This document shows, piece by piece, positions 57,462-62,584 of a stretch of 64,000 nt of DNA (position 1 is its first letter; each line of letters starts with the position of its first letter). The stretch is taken from assembly GCA_951804985.1 (NCBI GenBank), contig OX638133.1, positions 4,236,501-4,300,500 of the forward strand. The letters are read 5' to 3'. Source of the DNA: Dryomyza anilis (Eukaryota > Arthropoda > Insecta > Diptera > Dryomyzidae). The position numbers were made by a program, and so were the translations under genes. The notes under the pieces are model-generated. The model searched no databases. It was given only the letters and a program-made list of their open reading frames with translations, and was not told the DNA's origin.

Positions 57462-59919
57462 AAAATAAACACATAAAAACATAAATAAAATGTAATCCAC
57501 AACCATTGAAGCAACAATTTTAAATCATTTAATTACTGAAATTTACATACATTAATTGTTGCCTTTTTTTACTTTTTGTAACATAAAATAATGTTTATCA
57601 AATACAAACAATAAATTTGTGTGTTTTTGCCAAATGACACACGCAGCATTTAATTTCAAAATATTATGGCGCCCACACAAAACCACAACGGCTCGCAGCA
57701 AATTTAAAATTTAAAAAAACGATCCACCTGTATTTTGTGTGTTTTATTTGTTCTTCATTTATGTTGGCTGTCACTGCTCTTTTACTGTTTTTAATACCAC
57801 CTTTAATCGAGAGCATGGCACAACGGCACAGCCTCAAAAATTTAGATTAAATTTTATTTTTGGCAAAAACCTACCCTCCAAAAATCATAAAATATAATAC
57901 AAGCCTTGTAAAATGCTGTGGAATTTGTTATATTTTAACTTTTTGTAGCATTTATGATACCCTTGGTTTTTGAATGTCACCAGTGCAGTCGTAACATTTT
58001 AATTTAACTTATTTTTCTTATATACATTTTTTCTCAATATTTGCAAAAATAAATTTAAAAAAAAAAAAGAATTCTTAAACAAGTTCACAACTCACTTGGA
58101 AATATTCACTGTTTAGAGTGGCAACGGCTCGTTTCTTAACTTTTAGCCAAGAAAATTGGTTGTCAACTCTTTAAACAGCTGCTTCAGCTGCAGTCTTCCT
58201 CTTCCTTGGAATCAGCTGCAGACCATCGTGCCGTGCCAGAGATACTTCCAAGAAAAGCTGGCAGCAGTTGACGGACAATGGAAGCGCCATGCAAAAGCTT
58301 TGCAAATTGAATTTGAAAAACTTTATAATGTTCAACGTGTTGTTCTGCTGTCCATACCATCAGTTGGTTGTTTCCTGTTCGTTTCAGAAAAGTTTTGTTT
58401 GACGGAAATTACATTAGTTTAGTATGCCAGCCATCAGGCAGAAATACCAAACAATTCTTTTGCTTGAAGCTAGTTCAAAATCATGAAATTTATATAATCC
58501 AAGTATTGAAATTGTTTTTCATATAAAATGAATACTTCTAATACTGCTTATTCCTATCCTTCTTCTTTTCTCCTTCTTATCCTTCTTATCTTTTTTTCCT
58601 TATCCTTCTTATTCTTCTTGTCCTTTTTGTCCTTCTTCTTTTCCTTCTCCTCCTTCTTCTCCTTTTTTTTCTTTCTTCACCTTCTTCCTTCTTCTTCCTT
58701 ATCCTTTTTATTCTTCTTCTCCGCCTTATCCTTCTCATCTTCTTCTTCTTCTTCTCCTTCTTCTCCTTCTTCTCCTTCTTCTCCTTCTTCTCCTTCTTCT
58801 CCTTCTTCTCCTTCTTCTCCTTCTTCTCCTTCTTCTCCTTCTTCTCCTTCTTCTCCTTCTTCTCCTTCTTCTCCTTCTTCTCCTTCTTCTCCTTCTTCTC
58901 CTTCTTCTCCTTCTTCTCCTTCTTCTCCTTCTTCTCCTTCTTCTCCTTCTTCTCCTTCTTCTCCTTCTTCTCCTTCTTCTCCTTCTTCTCCTTCTTCTCC
59001 TTCTTCTCCTTCTTCTCCTTCTTCTCCTTCTTCTCCTTCTTCTCCTTCTTCTCCTTCTTCTCCTTCTTCTCCTTCTTCTCCTTCTTCTCCTTCTTCTCCT
59101 TCTTCTCCTTCTTCTCCTTCTTCTCCTTCTTCTCCTTCTTCTCCTTCTTCTCCTTCTTCTCCATCTTCTCCTTCTTTTCCTTCTTCTCCTTCTTCTCCTT
59201 CTTCTCCTTCTTCTCATTCTTCTTCTTCTTCTCCTTTTTCTCCTTCTTCCCCTTCTTCTCCTTCTTCTCCTTTTTCTCCCTCTTCTCCTTCTTCTCCTTC
59301 TTCTCCTTCTTCTCCTTATTCTCCTTCTTCGCTATCTTCTCCTTCTTATTCTTGCTTTTCTTCTTCTCCTCCTCCTTCTCCTTATTTTCTTTCTTCTTTT
59401 CCTTCACTCCTTCTTCTTCTCTTTCTTCTACATTTTAATTTGTCATCCACGTCAAAGACGAATCAGTAGTCCTCATTTTCTAATGGGAGTCGCTAAACTT
59501 ATCTTACTCAATGATCACTGAATACAGTAATACCTAGACATTATCCATTTCGCACCCCCTACTTGAACTTATAGCTTTGAAAGTAATTTTCCTCCTTTTA
59601 CTTACCATTCTTCCATCACGAACCTGCTTCACAAAGTGTTCCTTATAAACGTCGCAATTACGCGTGTTTTTTATGTTCACTTCGTATTCTTCAAATTAAA
59701 TTCTAATTTATCCAACAATTACCTGCCTTTCAACCCACTTAATTAGCATTAAACTACATCAATAACAACGTATCTTTGTTTCATTTCCAGGGTCTCTGCG
59801 TTGCCACCTTTTTCTGTTTCTTCAACGGCGAGGTCATCGCACAGGTGAAGCGCAAATGGCGCACGGTCTGCAACAGTTATCGGCCGCGAGCGAATTCCTA
59901 CACAGCCACTCAGGTCTCG
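24804..59919 (+). CDS. Class B1 GPCR, calcitonin/DH31-receptor-like (gene-level entry; 8 of at least 10 coding exons)
   Basis: Joined exons: 24804-24993, 25203-25313, 35804-35910, 35987-36078, [missing], 40182-40408, 40752-40928, 42011-42134, 59791-59919, then beyond the window. About 1157 coding bases are visible. The product should be a plasma-membrane receptor for a calcitonin-like/DH31 neuropeptide; in flies this family couples to Gs/cAMP and acts in fluid secretion, clock neurons or courtship. Seen: six extracellular cysteines (QCYD, NFCPG, WLCWP, ESCPD, KECG, TTCV), N-glycosylation sequons (NRT, NRS, NYT, NST), TM1, the TM3 cysteine and LCEGFYLH, GWGSP in TM4, VPVCISMFLNLLFL in TM5, RATLLLVPLLGLQY in TM6 and CFFNGEV in TM7. 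Every visible intron has GT/AG ends and keeps frame except the exon 4 to exon 6 junction, where an exon is missing. Family membership is firm. Whether this is the Dh31-R or the hector orthologue is not settled by reading, though Dh31-R is favoured, so no symbol is given. Confidence 0.93.
25203..25313 (+). CDS. Receptor exon 2: hormone-binding domain core
   Basis: The exon has acceptor TTCAATTACAG and donor CAA|GTAAGT, is 111 bases long, and is phase 1 at both ends. It completes Gly64 and encodes NFCPGTWDGWLCWP followed by AGTSAYESCPDFITGF. The C-x-TWDxWLCWPxTxAG signature and the SCPDF motif define the class B1 hormone-receptor domain and supply cysteines 2-4. It follows exon 1 after a short 209-base intron and is followed by a 10.5-kb intron full of mobile elements. 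Confidence 0.93.
25838..26915 (+). mobile_element. INE-1/DINE-1-like element, nearly full length, with SINE insertion
   Basis: The left end reads TTTATACCCTACACCTATGA, then GGTATGGAAAAGTATATATA, TTGATCAGCATCACTACCCG, a CCGTGTCCGTCTGTCTGCC tract and CGGACACGCCCACTTCCCAT. The right end reads CCAAAGGTGTAGGGTATGCC followed by ATAGTCGG-GCCCGA-CCGACTAT, a terminal stem-loop. A SINE (26508-26805) interrupts it near the right end. Layout and hairpin place it with Helitron-related INE-1/DINE-1 elements; orientation is the reverse of the copy at 9287-10012. It sits in receptor intron 2. Confidence 0.78.
26508..26805 (-). mobile_element. tRNA-derived SINE, copy C (most complete)
   Basis: On the minus strand the head is GCCGCGGTAGCTCAGTGGTT (A box), then the anticodon-loop-like CTGCGAG and GGTTCAAGCC (B box). 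About 220 bases of body follow, ending ...CTGTAGCGCTAAAC plus an ATT-rich tail (TATTATTATTAATTAC). These are the hallmarks of a Pol III SINE. With U33 assumed at the T of CTGCGAG, the anticodon would read GCG, suggesting a tRNA-Arg-like origin, but this is weak. Confidence 0.9.
26966..28540. repeat. 1.5-kb T-rich low-complexity tract with long-range duplications
   Basis: Almost entirely TTTTTG/TTTTGTTT words. Larger blocks recur: AGATTTAATATTAATTTTGT with CGCTTTAATTTTTAC at 27458-27500 and again at 27828-27870, and TTTTGGGTTTCTTTATTTTG-like text at about 26980 and 27635. The many Phe-rich frames are artefacts. It runs directly into the element right end at 28550-28665, so it is probably the swollen internal tract of that element. 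Confidence 0.85.
28545..28668 (+). mobile_element. Right-end fragment of the 15-bp-array element family
   Basis: AAAATTACAGTTAAATCGGT, TCAGTCGTTTAGAAGTGATG, CTGAAACAAAACGACAGACG and AGTTTTATATAGAC match the right end at 31225-31332. There is no 15-bp array here; the T-rich tract occupies its place. Confidence 0.7.
28670..29495. other. Unannotated stretch in receptor intron 2
   Basis: Ordinary AT-rich intron sequence; nothing recognised. Confidence 0.3.
29499..30076. mobile_element. Hairpin-rich element with CGTCACTATCATGCCAAAGG termini, copy 1
   Basis: The left end CGTCACTATCATGCCAAAGG plus GGCGAAT and the right end (ATTCGCCCCTTTTCCACGTC plus AGTGACG) are inverted repeats. Inside are a GCCATAACTTTTTATTGGTT block and the pair TACCTATCGATTTTCATCAT with its inverse CAATCGATTAATGC, forming an internal imperfect hairpin. 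Related elements lie at 43549-44777 and 61009-62041. Confidence 0.8.
30379..31332 (+). mobile_element. Non-autonomous element with internal 15-bp array, copy 2 (most complete)
   Basis: The left end is CTAGCTGGACCCGTGCACGA. It continues with CCCGTGCTTCGCTGTGG, TTTTTATTGGTTTTATAAAT and repeated GTAGAATTCTTCCC blocks, the 15-bp array (30705-31075), GTATGGGAGGTACCACGCCC, CGGTTCAGCGGTTTAGACGT, a (GACA)n tract, and the right end AGTTTTATATATATAGATT. No ORF for a transposase. The array carries an internal 195-bp duplication: the TTTTATTGTGGTGAG-TTTTAGTGCGGTGAG order recurs at 30784 and 30944. Confidence 0.85.
30705..31075. repeat. 15-bp tandem array (TTTTAGTGTGGTGAG), copy 2
   Basis: About 24 units with ordered variant units repeated twice, indicating duplication of a block of about 10 units. 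The short FSVVS-type frame is a by-product. Confidence 0.93.
31335..32318. other. Unannotated stretch in receptor intron 2
   Basis: 31660-31960 is GC-richer. No gene, RNA or element recognised. Confidence 0.3.
32408..32748. mobile_element. Fold-back (palindromic) mariner-type derivative
   Basis: TA at 32406-32407 and 32749-32750 bounds it. Arms of about 120 bases (32449-32569 and 32626-32746) are inverted copies of one another: GGTTTTTCAACAGGGACGCT, CAAAAGT, GACGCCATATTTCTTGCCG, AAGGTTGAACATTTTATGAT. An extra related terminus (GGGTTTTTCTATAAGAGCGC) lies at 32410-32429. Both arms carry the start of the same transposase-like reading frame, so the element is a palindrome of two 5' ends rather than an internally deleted 5'-3' element. 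Confidence 0.85.
32555..32623 (+). pseudogene. Remnant 5' end of a mariner-type transposase frame
   Basis: From ATGATG at 32555 the frame reads MMERC, then RVEIIKIYYQNSNS, after which it runs into the opposite arm. A start of this kind (VEIIKxYYxNxxS, the first helix of the DNA-binding domain) is typical of transposases in some insect mariner lineages such as the DD41D/rosa type. That lineage assignment is inferred from memory of the family pattern. Nothing catalytic remains. Confidence 0.6.
32855..33470. other. Unannotated stretch; GC-richer at 33.2-33.47 kb
   Basis: 33200-33475 stands out by composition and has a frame starting at 33206, but no recognisable domain and no evident splice context. 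An alternative receptor exon is not supported. Confidence 0.3.
33480..34920. repeat. Decayed AT-rich tandem repeat (AATGTACTATTAATTTAA...) with ~240-bp duplication
   Basis: Recurring GTACTATTAATTTAAWGGTA-type words. A larger unit is duplicated: GTACTGGTAATTTATTGGAA near 33738 recurs near 34201, and AAAAAGAAATAATGTACTAT near 34080 recurs near 34325. A MITE (33849-34067) sits in one copy; the other copy keeps the site without the MITE. Confidence 0.75.
33849..34067 (-). mobile_element. TA-flanked MITE (CACCCAGAAAAAA family), copy 3
   Basis: Termini CACCCAGAAAAAA and TTTTTTTCTGGGTG are perfect inverted repeats with TA on each side. The interior is in reverse orientation relative to copy 5. The empty site is seen at about 34310-34320 (TATTGGTAGTAGAATCTT). 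Confidence 0.92.
34923..35091 (+). mobile_element. MITE (CACCCAGAAAAAA family), copy 4 (short)
   Basis: CACCCAGAAAAAAATACTAT at the left and TTTTTTTCTGGGTG at the right; interior shortened to about 170 bases. The flanking dinucleotide reads TG on both sides rather than TA, possibly from later mutation or a variant target. Confidence 0.85.
35095..35803. other. End of receptor intron 2, unannotated
   Basis: AT-rich to 35500, then GC-richer up to the exon 3 acceptor. Open frames at 35524-35914 run through the acceptor in non-receptor frames and are not coding. Confidence 0.35.
35804..35910 (+). CDS. Receptor exon 3: end of hormone-binding domain
   Basis: The acceptor is GTGCACCCGCAG and the donor GAG|GTAAAT; the exon is 107 bases, entering in phase 1 and leaving in phase 0. 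With the A left by exon 2 it reads R-YAHKECGTDAEWFKHPETN, then RSWSNYTTCVNLDDLE. This supplies cysteines 5 and 6, the conserved W between them, and two N-glycosylation sequons (NRS, NYT). The sequence pattern and phase match the preceding and following exons exactly. Confidence 0.93.
35987..36078 (+). CDS. Receptor exon 4: TM1
   Basis: It follows a 76-base intron. The acceptor is CATTACAG and the donor TTCAG|GTGAGT, giving 92 bases from phase 0 to phase 2. It encodes WKHNINLIYEAGYSIS then LVAILLSLAILGYF, a typical family pre-TM1 linker and TM1. The two leftover bases (AG) should complete an Arg/Ser codon with the next exon, where the family continues with its TM1-TM2 loop. Joining directly to the exon at 40182 would put TM3 in the wrong frame, so an exon is missing between them. 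Confidence 0.93.
36500..37624. repeat. Degenerate ATATGCAAA low-complexity array
   Basis: Repeated AAATATGCAAA words without strict periodicity, densest from 36990 to 37540, running into the N gap. Minus-strand Cys/Phe/Ile-rich frames are by-products. Confidence 0.75.
37625..37824. other. Assembly gap (200 Ns)
   Basis: A run of exactly 200 Ns flanked by AT-rich low-complexity DNA. The round number may be a placeholder rather than a measured size. It falls in the receptor intron that lacks the TM2 exon. Confidence 0.99.
37825..39560. repeat. Degenerate AAAAAGAATC low-complexity array
   Basis: A 10-base AAAAAGAATC word, most regular at 38140-38560 with AATCAAAAAT variants, decays on both sides. 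One strand is almost purely A-rich. No gene. Confidence 0.85.
39565..40181. other. Intron DNA immediately before receptor exon 6
   Basis: GC-richer near 39960-40150. A frame from 39715 to 40311 crosses the acceptor in the wrong frame (reading Cys/Thr/Ser-rich over the TM3 exon), so it is not coding. A short ACCATTCTACAACC repeat lies at about 39830-39870. Confidence 0.4.
40182..40408 (+). CDS. Receptor exon 6: TM3, intracellular loop 2, TM4
   Basis: The acceptor is TTGCTTTACAG and the donor GTGCA|GTGAGT; the exon is 227 bases, ending with two leftover bases. It encodes ATCITLHIVLHYFLLTNYSW, then MLCEGFYLHTVLVSAFISEK and KLVKWLIAFGWGSPAIVIFI. Seen are the TM3 cysteine that pairs with the CW of loop 2, the class B EGFYLH at the base of TM3, and the GWGxP of TM4. 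It is GC-richer than its surroundings, as expected of coding DNA in this genome. It is called exon 6 to leave room for the missing exon 5. Confidence 0.95.
40752..40928 (+). CDS. Receptor exon 7: extracellular loop 2, TM5, intracellular loop 3
   Basis: The acceptor is CTCCCTTTAG and the donor TTTTCG|GTAAGT; 177 bases, phase 2 to phase 2. CA from exon 6 plus C gives His, then CWMNSTNYENILVVPVCIS, then MFLNLLFLCNIVRVVLLKLK and a loop ending GPSRTVLQAFR. The CW pair of loop 2 and the TM5 VPVxxSxxLN pattern with NIVRVxLxKL are strong calcitonin-receptor-family landmarks. An NST sequon lies in loop 2. The upstream intron is 343 bases and contains a degenerate GACA-rich stretch. Confidence 0.95.
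41140..41830. repeat. 19-bp tandem array 4 (TGAAAAATTGAATTTTTAG) in receptor intron 7
   Basis: Moderately regular 19-base units, best at 41440-41740. The unit differs from that of array 1 only at the last base (G for C). Confidence 0.9.
42011..42134 (+). CDS. Receptor exon 8: TM6 and extracellular loop 3
   Basis: The acceptor is CCTTTCACAG and the donor TTTCAA|GTGAGT; 124 bases, phase 2 to phase 0. It completes the Arg of RATLLLVPLLGLQY and continues IVTPFRPDPGHPWEHTYEVI to SAFTAAFQ. RATLxLVPLLG is the class B TM6 signature with the kink-forming P-L-L-G, and FQ begins TM7. It follows a 1.08-kb intron holding a 19-bp tandem array and is followed by a 17.7-kb intron. Confidence 0.95.
42135..43545. 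other. Start of the 17.7-kb receptor intron 8, unannotated
   Basis: A (CA)n run at 42948-42969 and an imperfect (CTGT)n run at 43098-43172. The open frame 42855-43256 spans these microsatellites and is not credible as a gene. Confidence 0.4.
43549..44777. mobile_element. Hairpin-rich element, copy 2 (expanded)
   Basis: Left CGTCACTATCATGGTAAATG; right CCTTTGGCATGTCAGTGACG. Inside, a unit of about 300 bases is repeated: AACTTTTTATTGG, GATAAAATAGTGGTGTAAA, GCACCTATCGATTGGCAT, TATTTAAAAATATTTT, then the inverse half ending TTATGGCAGAAAAACGAAA and CGCCCCTTTGGCATGACA. Each unit is itself an imperfect hairpin. No coding capacity. Confidence 0.82.
44780..45330. other. Unannotated AT-rich intron DNA
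   Basis: Nothing recognised. Confidence 0.3.
45333..45863. mobile_element. Non-autonomous element with ACACACAAAA...CACCAAC inverted termini
   Basis: Left ACACACAAAAAATTTCACCA; right TTGGTGAAATTTTCTTTTGT plus GTGT, giving inverted termini of about 24 bases. Just inside each end is an ATTCATCATATTGATGAAT-like near-palindrome, repeated at 45421 and, as TTTTCATCATATTAATGAAA units, three times at 45602-45690. No ORF. Related to 4141-4690 and 8900-9105. Confidence 0.75.
46030..48690 (+). mobile_element. Decayed APE-type non-LTR retrotransposon (jockey/CR1-like ORF2)
   Basis: One continuous ORF2 is recognisable through breaks. The apurinic-type endonuclease shows VAGDFNVHNATW near 46215 and SDHCTV near 46442. 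The reverse transcriptase shows ASGTDGI near 47155, NPANYRPIAL near 47320, motif A LDISKALDRV near 47530, motif B SGVPQSSVLSP near 47695 and the catalytic FADD near 47777. The C-terminal domain shows RPKMELNSHIWA near 48175 and FFSRTIRLWNNLP near 48488. Nonsense codons at 46274 (TAG) and 47557 (TGA where W is expected) plus four frame changes (about 46965, 47745, 48222, 48250) make it inactive. ORF1 and a 5' end are not seen; the element is 5'-truncated or its start is unrecognisable. It lies sense to the receptor in intron 8. The clade is approximate. Confidence 0.9.
48700..50445. other. Unannotated intron DNA
   Basis: The beginning may include the retrotransposon 3' UTR. A GC-richer patch at 49100-49350 holds no recognisable gene. 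Short frames at 49720-50073 on both strands are not credible. Confidence 0.35.
50450..51190. repeat. 19-bp tandem array 5 (GAATTTTTAGTGAAAATTT)
   Basis: About 38 units, very regular at 50730-51130. The unit is array 4's unit with AATTT replacing AAATT in most copies, i.e. a diverged subfamily of the same 19-mer. Confidence 0.93.
51195..52015. other. Unannotated intron DNA
   Basis: An A-rich AAAAAGAAAAAAAG tract at 51294-51325; otherwise nothing recognised. Confidence 0.3.
52020..53175. repeat. Ancient decayed long-unit tandem repeat, left part
   Basis: Blocks such as CATATTTCCGACAAAAACAT, GAACAAACATCGCATTTTA, TAATTCTAAAAATTGTTTA and AACCGC recur in the same order as in 54020-54790, interrupted by the 10-bp array. 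Unit length appears to be roughly 200-270 bases, but drift prevents exact borders. Confidence 0.55.
53190..54018. repeat. 10-bp tandem array (AGTAGTAAGT)
   Basis: About 82 almost perfect copies over roughly 830 bases, with phase slips near 53480-53515 and the last units changing to AGTAGAAGT/AGTAGGAAGT. The minus-strand frames of 280+ residues (YYYLLLLTTT repeats) are by-products of period 10, which returns to phase every 30 bases without a stop. Confidence 0.97.
54020..54790. repeat. Ancient decayed long-unit tandem repeat, right part
   Basis: The order GAACAAACATCGCCTTTGAA, TACTCAAAAT, TTTCGTGAAATTTTAAA, GATTTCGGGCA, GGATGGAAAATAGGCAG recurs about every 180-270 bases (near 54033, 54225, 54345, 54470 and 54600 for different parts). 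Confidence 0.6.
54820..54882. repeat. (AAAT)n microsatellite
   Basis: About 15 perfect AAAT units; a similar tract borders the other side of the composite element at 57388-57460. Confidence 0.95.
54884..57388 (-). mobile_element. Non-autonomous element with internal 15-bp array, copy 3 (expanded, with duplicated 3' part)
   Basis: On the minus strand the left end is CTAGCTGGACCCGTGCACGA at 57388, followed by CCCGTGCTTAGCTG, GTAGAATTC blocks, a 1.46-kb array of 15-base units, then a T-rich tract and GGAGGTGCCACGCCTCTTTG. The segment from the T-rich tract to the primer-like CAGCCGTTTAGACGGAGAAG block is present twice (54953-55240 and 55243-55530; offset about 290). An ACGTTTGT repeat closes the element. 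No transposase frame. Confidence 0.85.
55568..57030. repeat. 15-bp tandem array (ACACTAAAACTCACC), copy 3
   Basis: About 97 units, four times longer than the arrays in copies 1 and 2, in reverse orientation. A block near 56570-56700 is repeated near 56700-56820 (ATTCATCACATTAAAATTCA). Long minus-strand FSVVS frames are by-products. Confidence 0.95.
57388..57462. repeat. (AAAT)n microsatellite
   Basis: About 18 AAAT units directly at the left end (minus-strand sense) of the 15-bp-array element. Together with 54820-54882 it may mean the element inserted into an older AAAT tract. Confidence 0.95.
57470..58550. other. Unannotated intron DNA
   Basis: A GC-richer patch at 58120-58330 with a frame from 58156 but no recognisable domain. 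Nothing else seen. Confidence 0.3.
58555..59435. repeat. 9-bp polypyrimidine array (CCTTCTTCT), long purine/pyrimidine strand asymmetry
   Basis: From about 58736 to 59340 the + strand is almost only C and T, with more than 60 units of CCTTCTTCT; degenerate pyrimidine-rich DNA extends it to 58555 and 59435. All frames are open on both strands (SPS, EKK, RRR repeats), which is a by-product of the period. It lies 355 bases upstream of receptor exon 9. Confidence 0.97.
59436..59790. other. Intron end before receptor exon 9
   Basis: Non-repetitive AT-rich DNA with a normal pyrimidine-rich acceptor at the end. Confidence 0.5.
59791..59919 (+). CDS. Receptor exon 9: TM7 and proximal C-tail
   Basis: The acceptor is TCATTTCCAG and the donor GTCTCG|GTAAGA; 129 bases, phase 0 at both ends. 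It encodes GLCVATFFCFFNGEVIAQVK, then RKWRTVCNSYRPRANSYTAT and QVS. NGEV is the class B TM7/helix-8 motif, followed by the basic helix 8 and a Ser/Tyr/Thr-containing tail segment. The donor and the open end show that at least one further C-terminal exon follows. I found no convincing candidate before base 64000. Confidence 0.94.
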
Positions 59920-61005
59920 GTAAGATTTTGTTACTCAGTGTTGTTTGTTGCTGCTTTTCGCAATATTAAAAAAAACACACACACACATTTTATCACATTA
60001 AATTTTTTATTTTATTTTTTTAATTTTTCACATTATCATACACGCCATTCATTGTTTAATATTTAATAGCAAAAAATAATTATAAAAAAATATATATCTA
60101 TTTTTATATTTCTTCACCGATAATTCTTTCTCGACAATTTTAGCCATGGACATTTATGTAAGAATTGTCCCTGGAAATTTTGTCTCAGGTGGAGAATTAG
60201 TCAATAGTCGAAAATTTATCTGGCAACCTAAGTTCTTCAACAAGAAAATGTAGCATTTTAAATAAAGTCTTTAATTAATATTTTTAATGACGTTTAATTC
60301 GCCGCCACCGGCCTCCATTTCAAATCTGCTACCGCATAAGTCAATCAGTGTGCATTTGACGTTTCTAAACAAAAATAAAAAACGCATTTTCTTATTAAAA
60401 CCTTCGGCTGTTTTTCCAAACAACAGCGAAGCACTCAATGTTGCCCTGAAGTAATCTGAAGGCTTCCTTCCATTCAATTGACACAATCAGCAAAAAAAAT
60501 ATTAACATTTTGCGCTGCAAAGTAAAAAAATTATTAAGAAAAACATTATTATTACAACTAAAATAAATGCAAATTGCTGTCTCTTGAAAAATCTACGAAA
60601 ATCTATTTTCCAAAAATTTTCAACCTTCCTCAAGAAAAATGTGGCAACACTGATTGCAGTCGGTTTGCGTGCGTGCATCACTGCGTCAAAAACATTTGTC
60701 AAGCACAGACTCTCTCTCTCTTCACTGTGCCGCTGCCGCAGCTGTCATCGCATAGTACGCCAAGTTGTTCGCTGATTTTTGCGCATTCATGCAACGAGGC
60801 TGCGAGTTCTGAAGGAGCTGGCGCACAGAAATTTGTGAGGCTTCATCTTTCAAAGACTGATTTAATGCAGATTGAATTGAGAGTCATTCGTTTTTATTTT
60901 TTTTAAAGATCTTTCATATCTAAAAATCTTTCATATTTTCGTACATTTTTTTATAATGTTTTTTAACAATTTTTTCCAAACTTATTTAATAAAAAAAAAA
61001 TAGTT
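59920..61005. other. Intron after receptor exon 9, unannotated
   Basis: A short (CA)n at 59973-59988. 60280-60480 and 60580-60860 contain overlapping frames on both strands without recognisable domains; none continues the receptor. Confidence 0.35.
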
Positions 61006-61008
61006 CAT

Positions 61009-62041
61009 ATCGTCACTGTCATGCCAAAGGGGCGAATGTGCATTTTTAAAAATATTGCGAAATCAAATTTTAAAGTTTGAAGTGCTTTAAAAATTAGAAA
61101 AATTTATATTTTCTTTAATTTTTTCTGTTATTTTAGTTTATTCGTCAATTATTATAACGAATATAAAATATCTTTAGATTTGGACAACCTACTGAATTAT
61201 AAATATGGATTTTGTGAGGCTATATCCTGATCAAAACGCAAATATTTTTGTTTTTTATGACATCATTTTTTATTAGCGCAAGATAAAATAGTACTGTTAA
61301 GACATTAATTGTTTGATTTTAAAGCACCTATCTATTGCCATCATTAATTAAAAATATTTTGTCAAACATTAATTTGCCATTTGTTATTTGCAGGAAAAAA
61401 TGTTTGGCAAAATATTTTTAAATAATGATGCCAAAGGATAGGTGCTTTAAAAACAAACAATTATTACCTTTACGCTACTACTTTATCTTGCACCAATAAA
61501 AAATTATAGCAAAAAAACGAAGAAATTGGAAAAATTGAAAATCTTGTCATGCAAAAGGGCGAATCTTTCTTTTTTTGCTATAACTCTTTAAAGGTACAAG
61601 ATAAAATAGTGATGTAAAGGCATTTATTGTTTGTTTATAAAGCACCTATCGATCTGCATCATTATTTAAAAATATTTTGTCAAACATTAATTTGCCATTT
61701 GTTATTTGCAGGAAAAATGTTTGGCGAAGTAATTTTTAAATAATGATGCAGATCAATGGGTGCTTTCAAAACAAATAATAAATGCCTTTACACCACTATT
61801 TTATCTTATACCAATAAAAAGTTATGGCGAAAAAACGAAAAGATTCGCCCTTTTGGCGTGACAAGATTTTCAATTTTTCTAATTCGCCCTTTTGGTTTTG
61901 TCTTTTGTGGCTAGAAATACCCAACAAAACGACACGCCATTTTGGCACAGCATACTTGAGGATAAACTACATTAAAAAATGTAAAAAAACGCAAATGTCA
62001 AAAATTGAACATTCGCCCCTTTGGCATGATAGTGACGATAT
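61009..62041. mobile_element. Hairpin-rich element with TATCGTCACTRTCATGCCAA termini, copy 3 (best termini)
   Basis: The left end (CGTCACTGTCATGCCAAAGG plus GGCGAATGT) and right end (ACATTCGCCCCTTTGGCATG plus ATAGTGACG) are near-perfect inverted repeats of about 30 bases. Two internal hairpin units follow each other. Each half contains GCACCTATC, TTTTTAAATAATGATGC and AAAATAGT blocks in opposite orientations, and the spacer GTCAAACATTAATTTGCCAT occurs at 61360 and 61680. The ORF at 61824-62045 is a by-product. Confidence 0.87.
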
Positions 62042-62044
62042 ATA

Positions 62045-62580
62045 ATAATAATTAGCATTTTACAAAAATAAAAAAAATATATATATTTTAAAATTTTTTA
62101 TTTCGAAAAAAGTTTGCTCAAAATATTTTTTATATCAGAATTTATAAAAAAAATGTTTCTTATTATGTTATTTATTTATTATTAATTTATTTGTTTGGCT
62201 TTTTTGTTACATTTTTATTTTTTTAATTTTATAAATAAGTTAATTTTTTTTAATGCGCCCTATCTGTAAATACCCCTTATTACACCATATTCATCCTGTT
62301 TAAAGCTTTGTGCATCGCCTTAAAATACAATTTCGAATTCAATAATTAACCAAAATCATGTATAACATATGTATATAGTTCATACTAAACCAATACCTTT
62401 TGTTTAATATGTCTTTGTGTAATATCAGACACATTTGTCTTAACGTTTACCTTCTATCTTCTATTCATACTGTATAAATTCTACAAAACTGTTTCAATAC
62501 TATTTTTACCACTTTAGCAATTTCATTATTTCTTCATTATCTTTTCCTATTCTAGTAGAAATGACCCCTATTAGGCTAAA
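62045..62580. other. Unannotated AT-rich intron DNA
   Basis: Nothing recognised. Confidence 0.3.
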
Positions 62581-62584
62581 AATA

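Noticed and set aside
58528..59469. Open frames of up to 313 residues (Ser/Pro-rich, Lys/Glu-rich and Arg-only)
   Set aside because: All frames on both strands are open across a 9-base polypyrimidine array; composition by-product.
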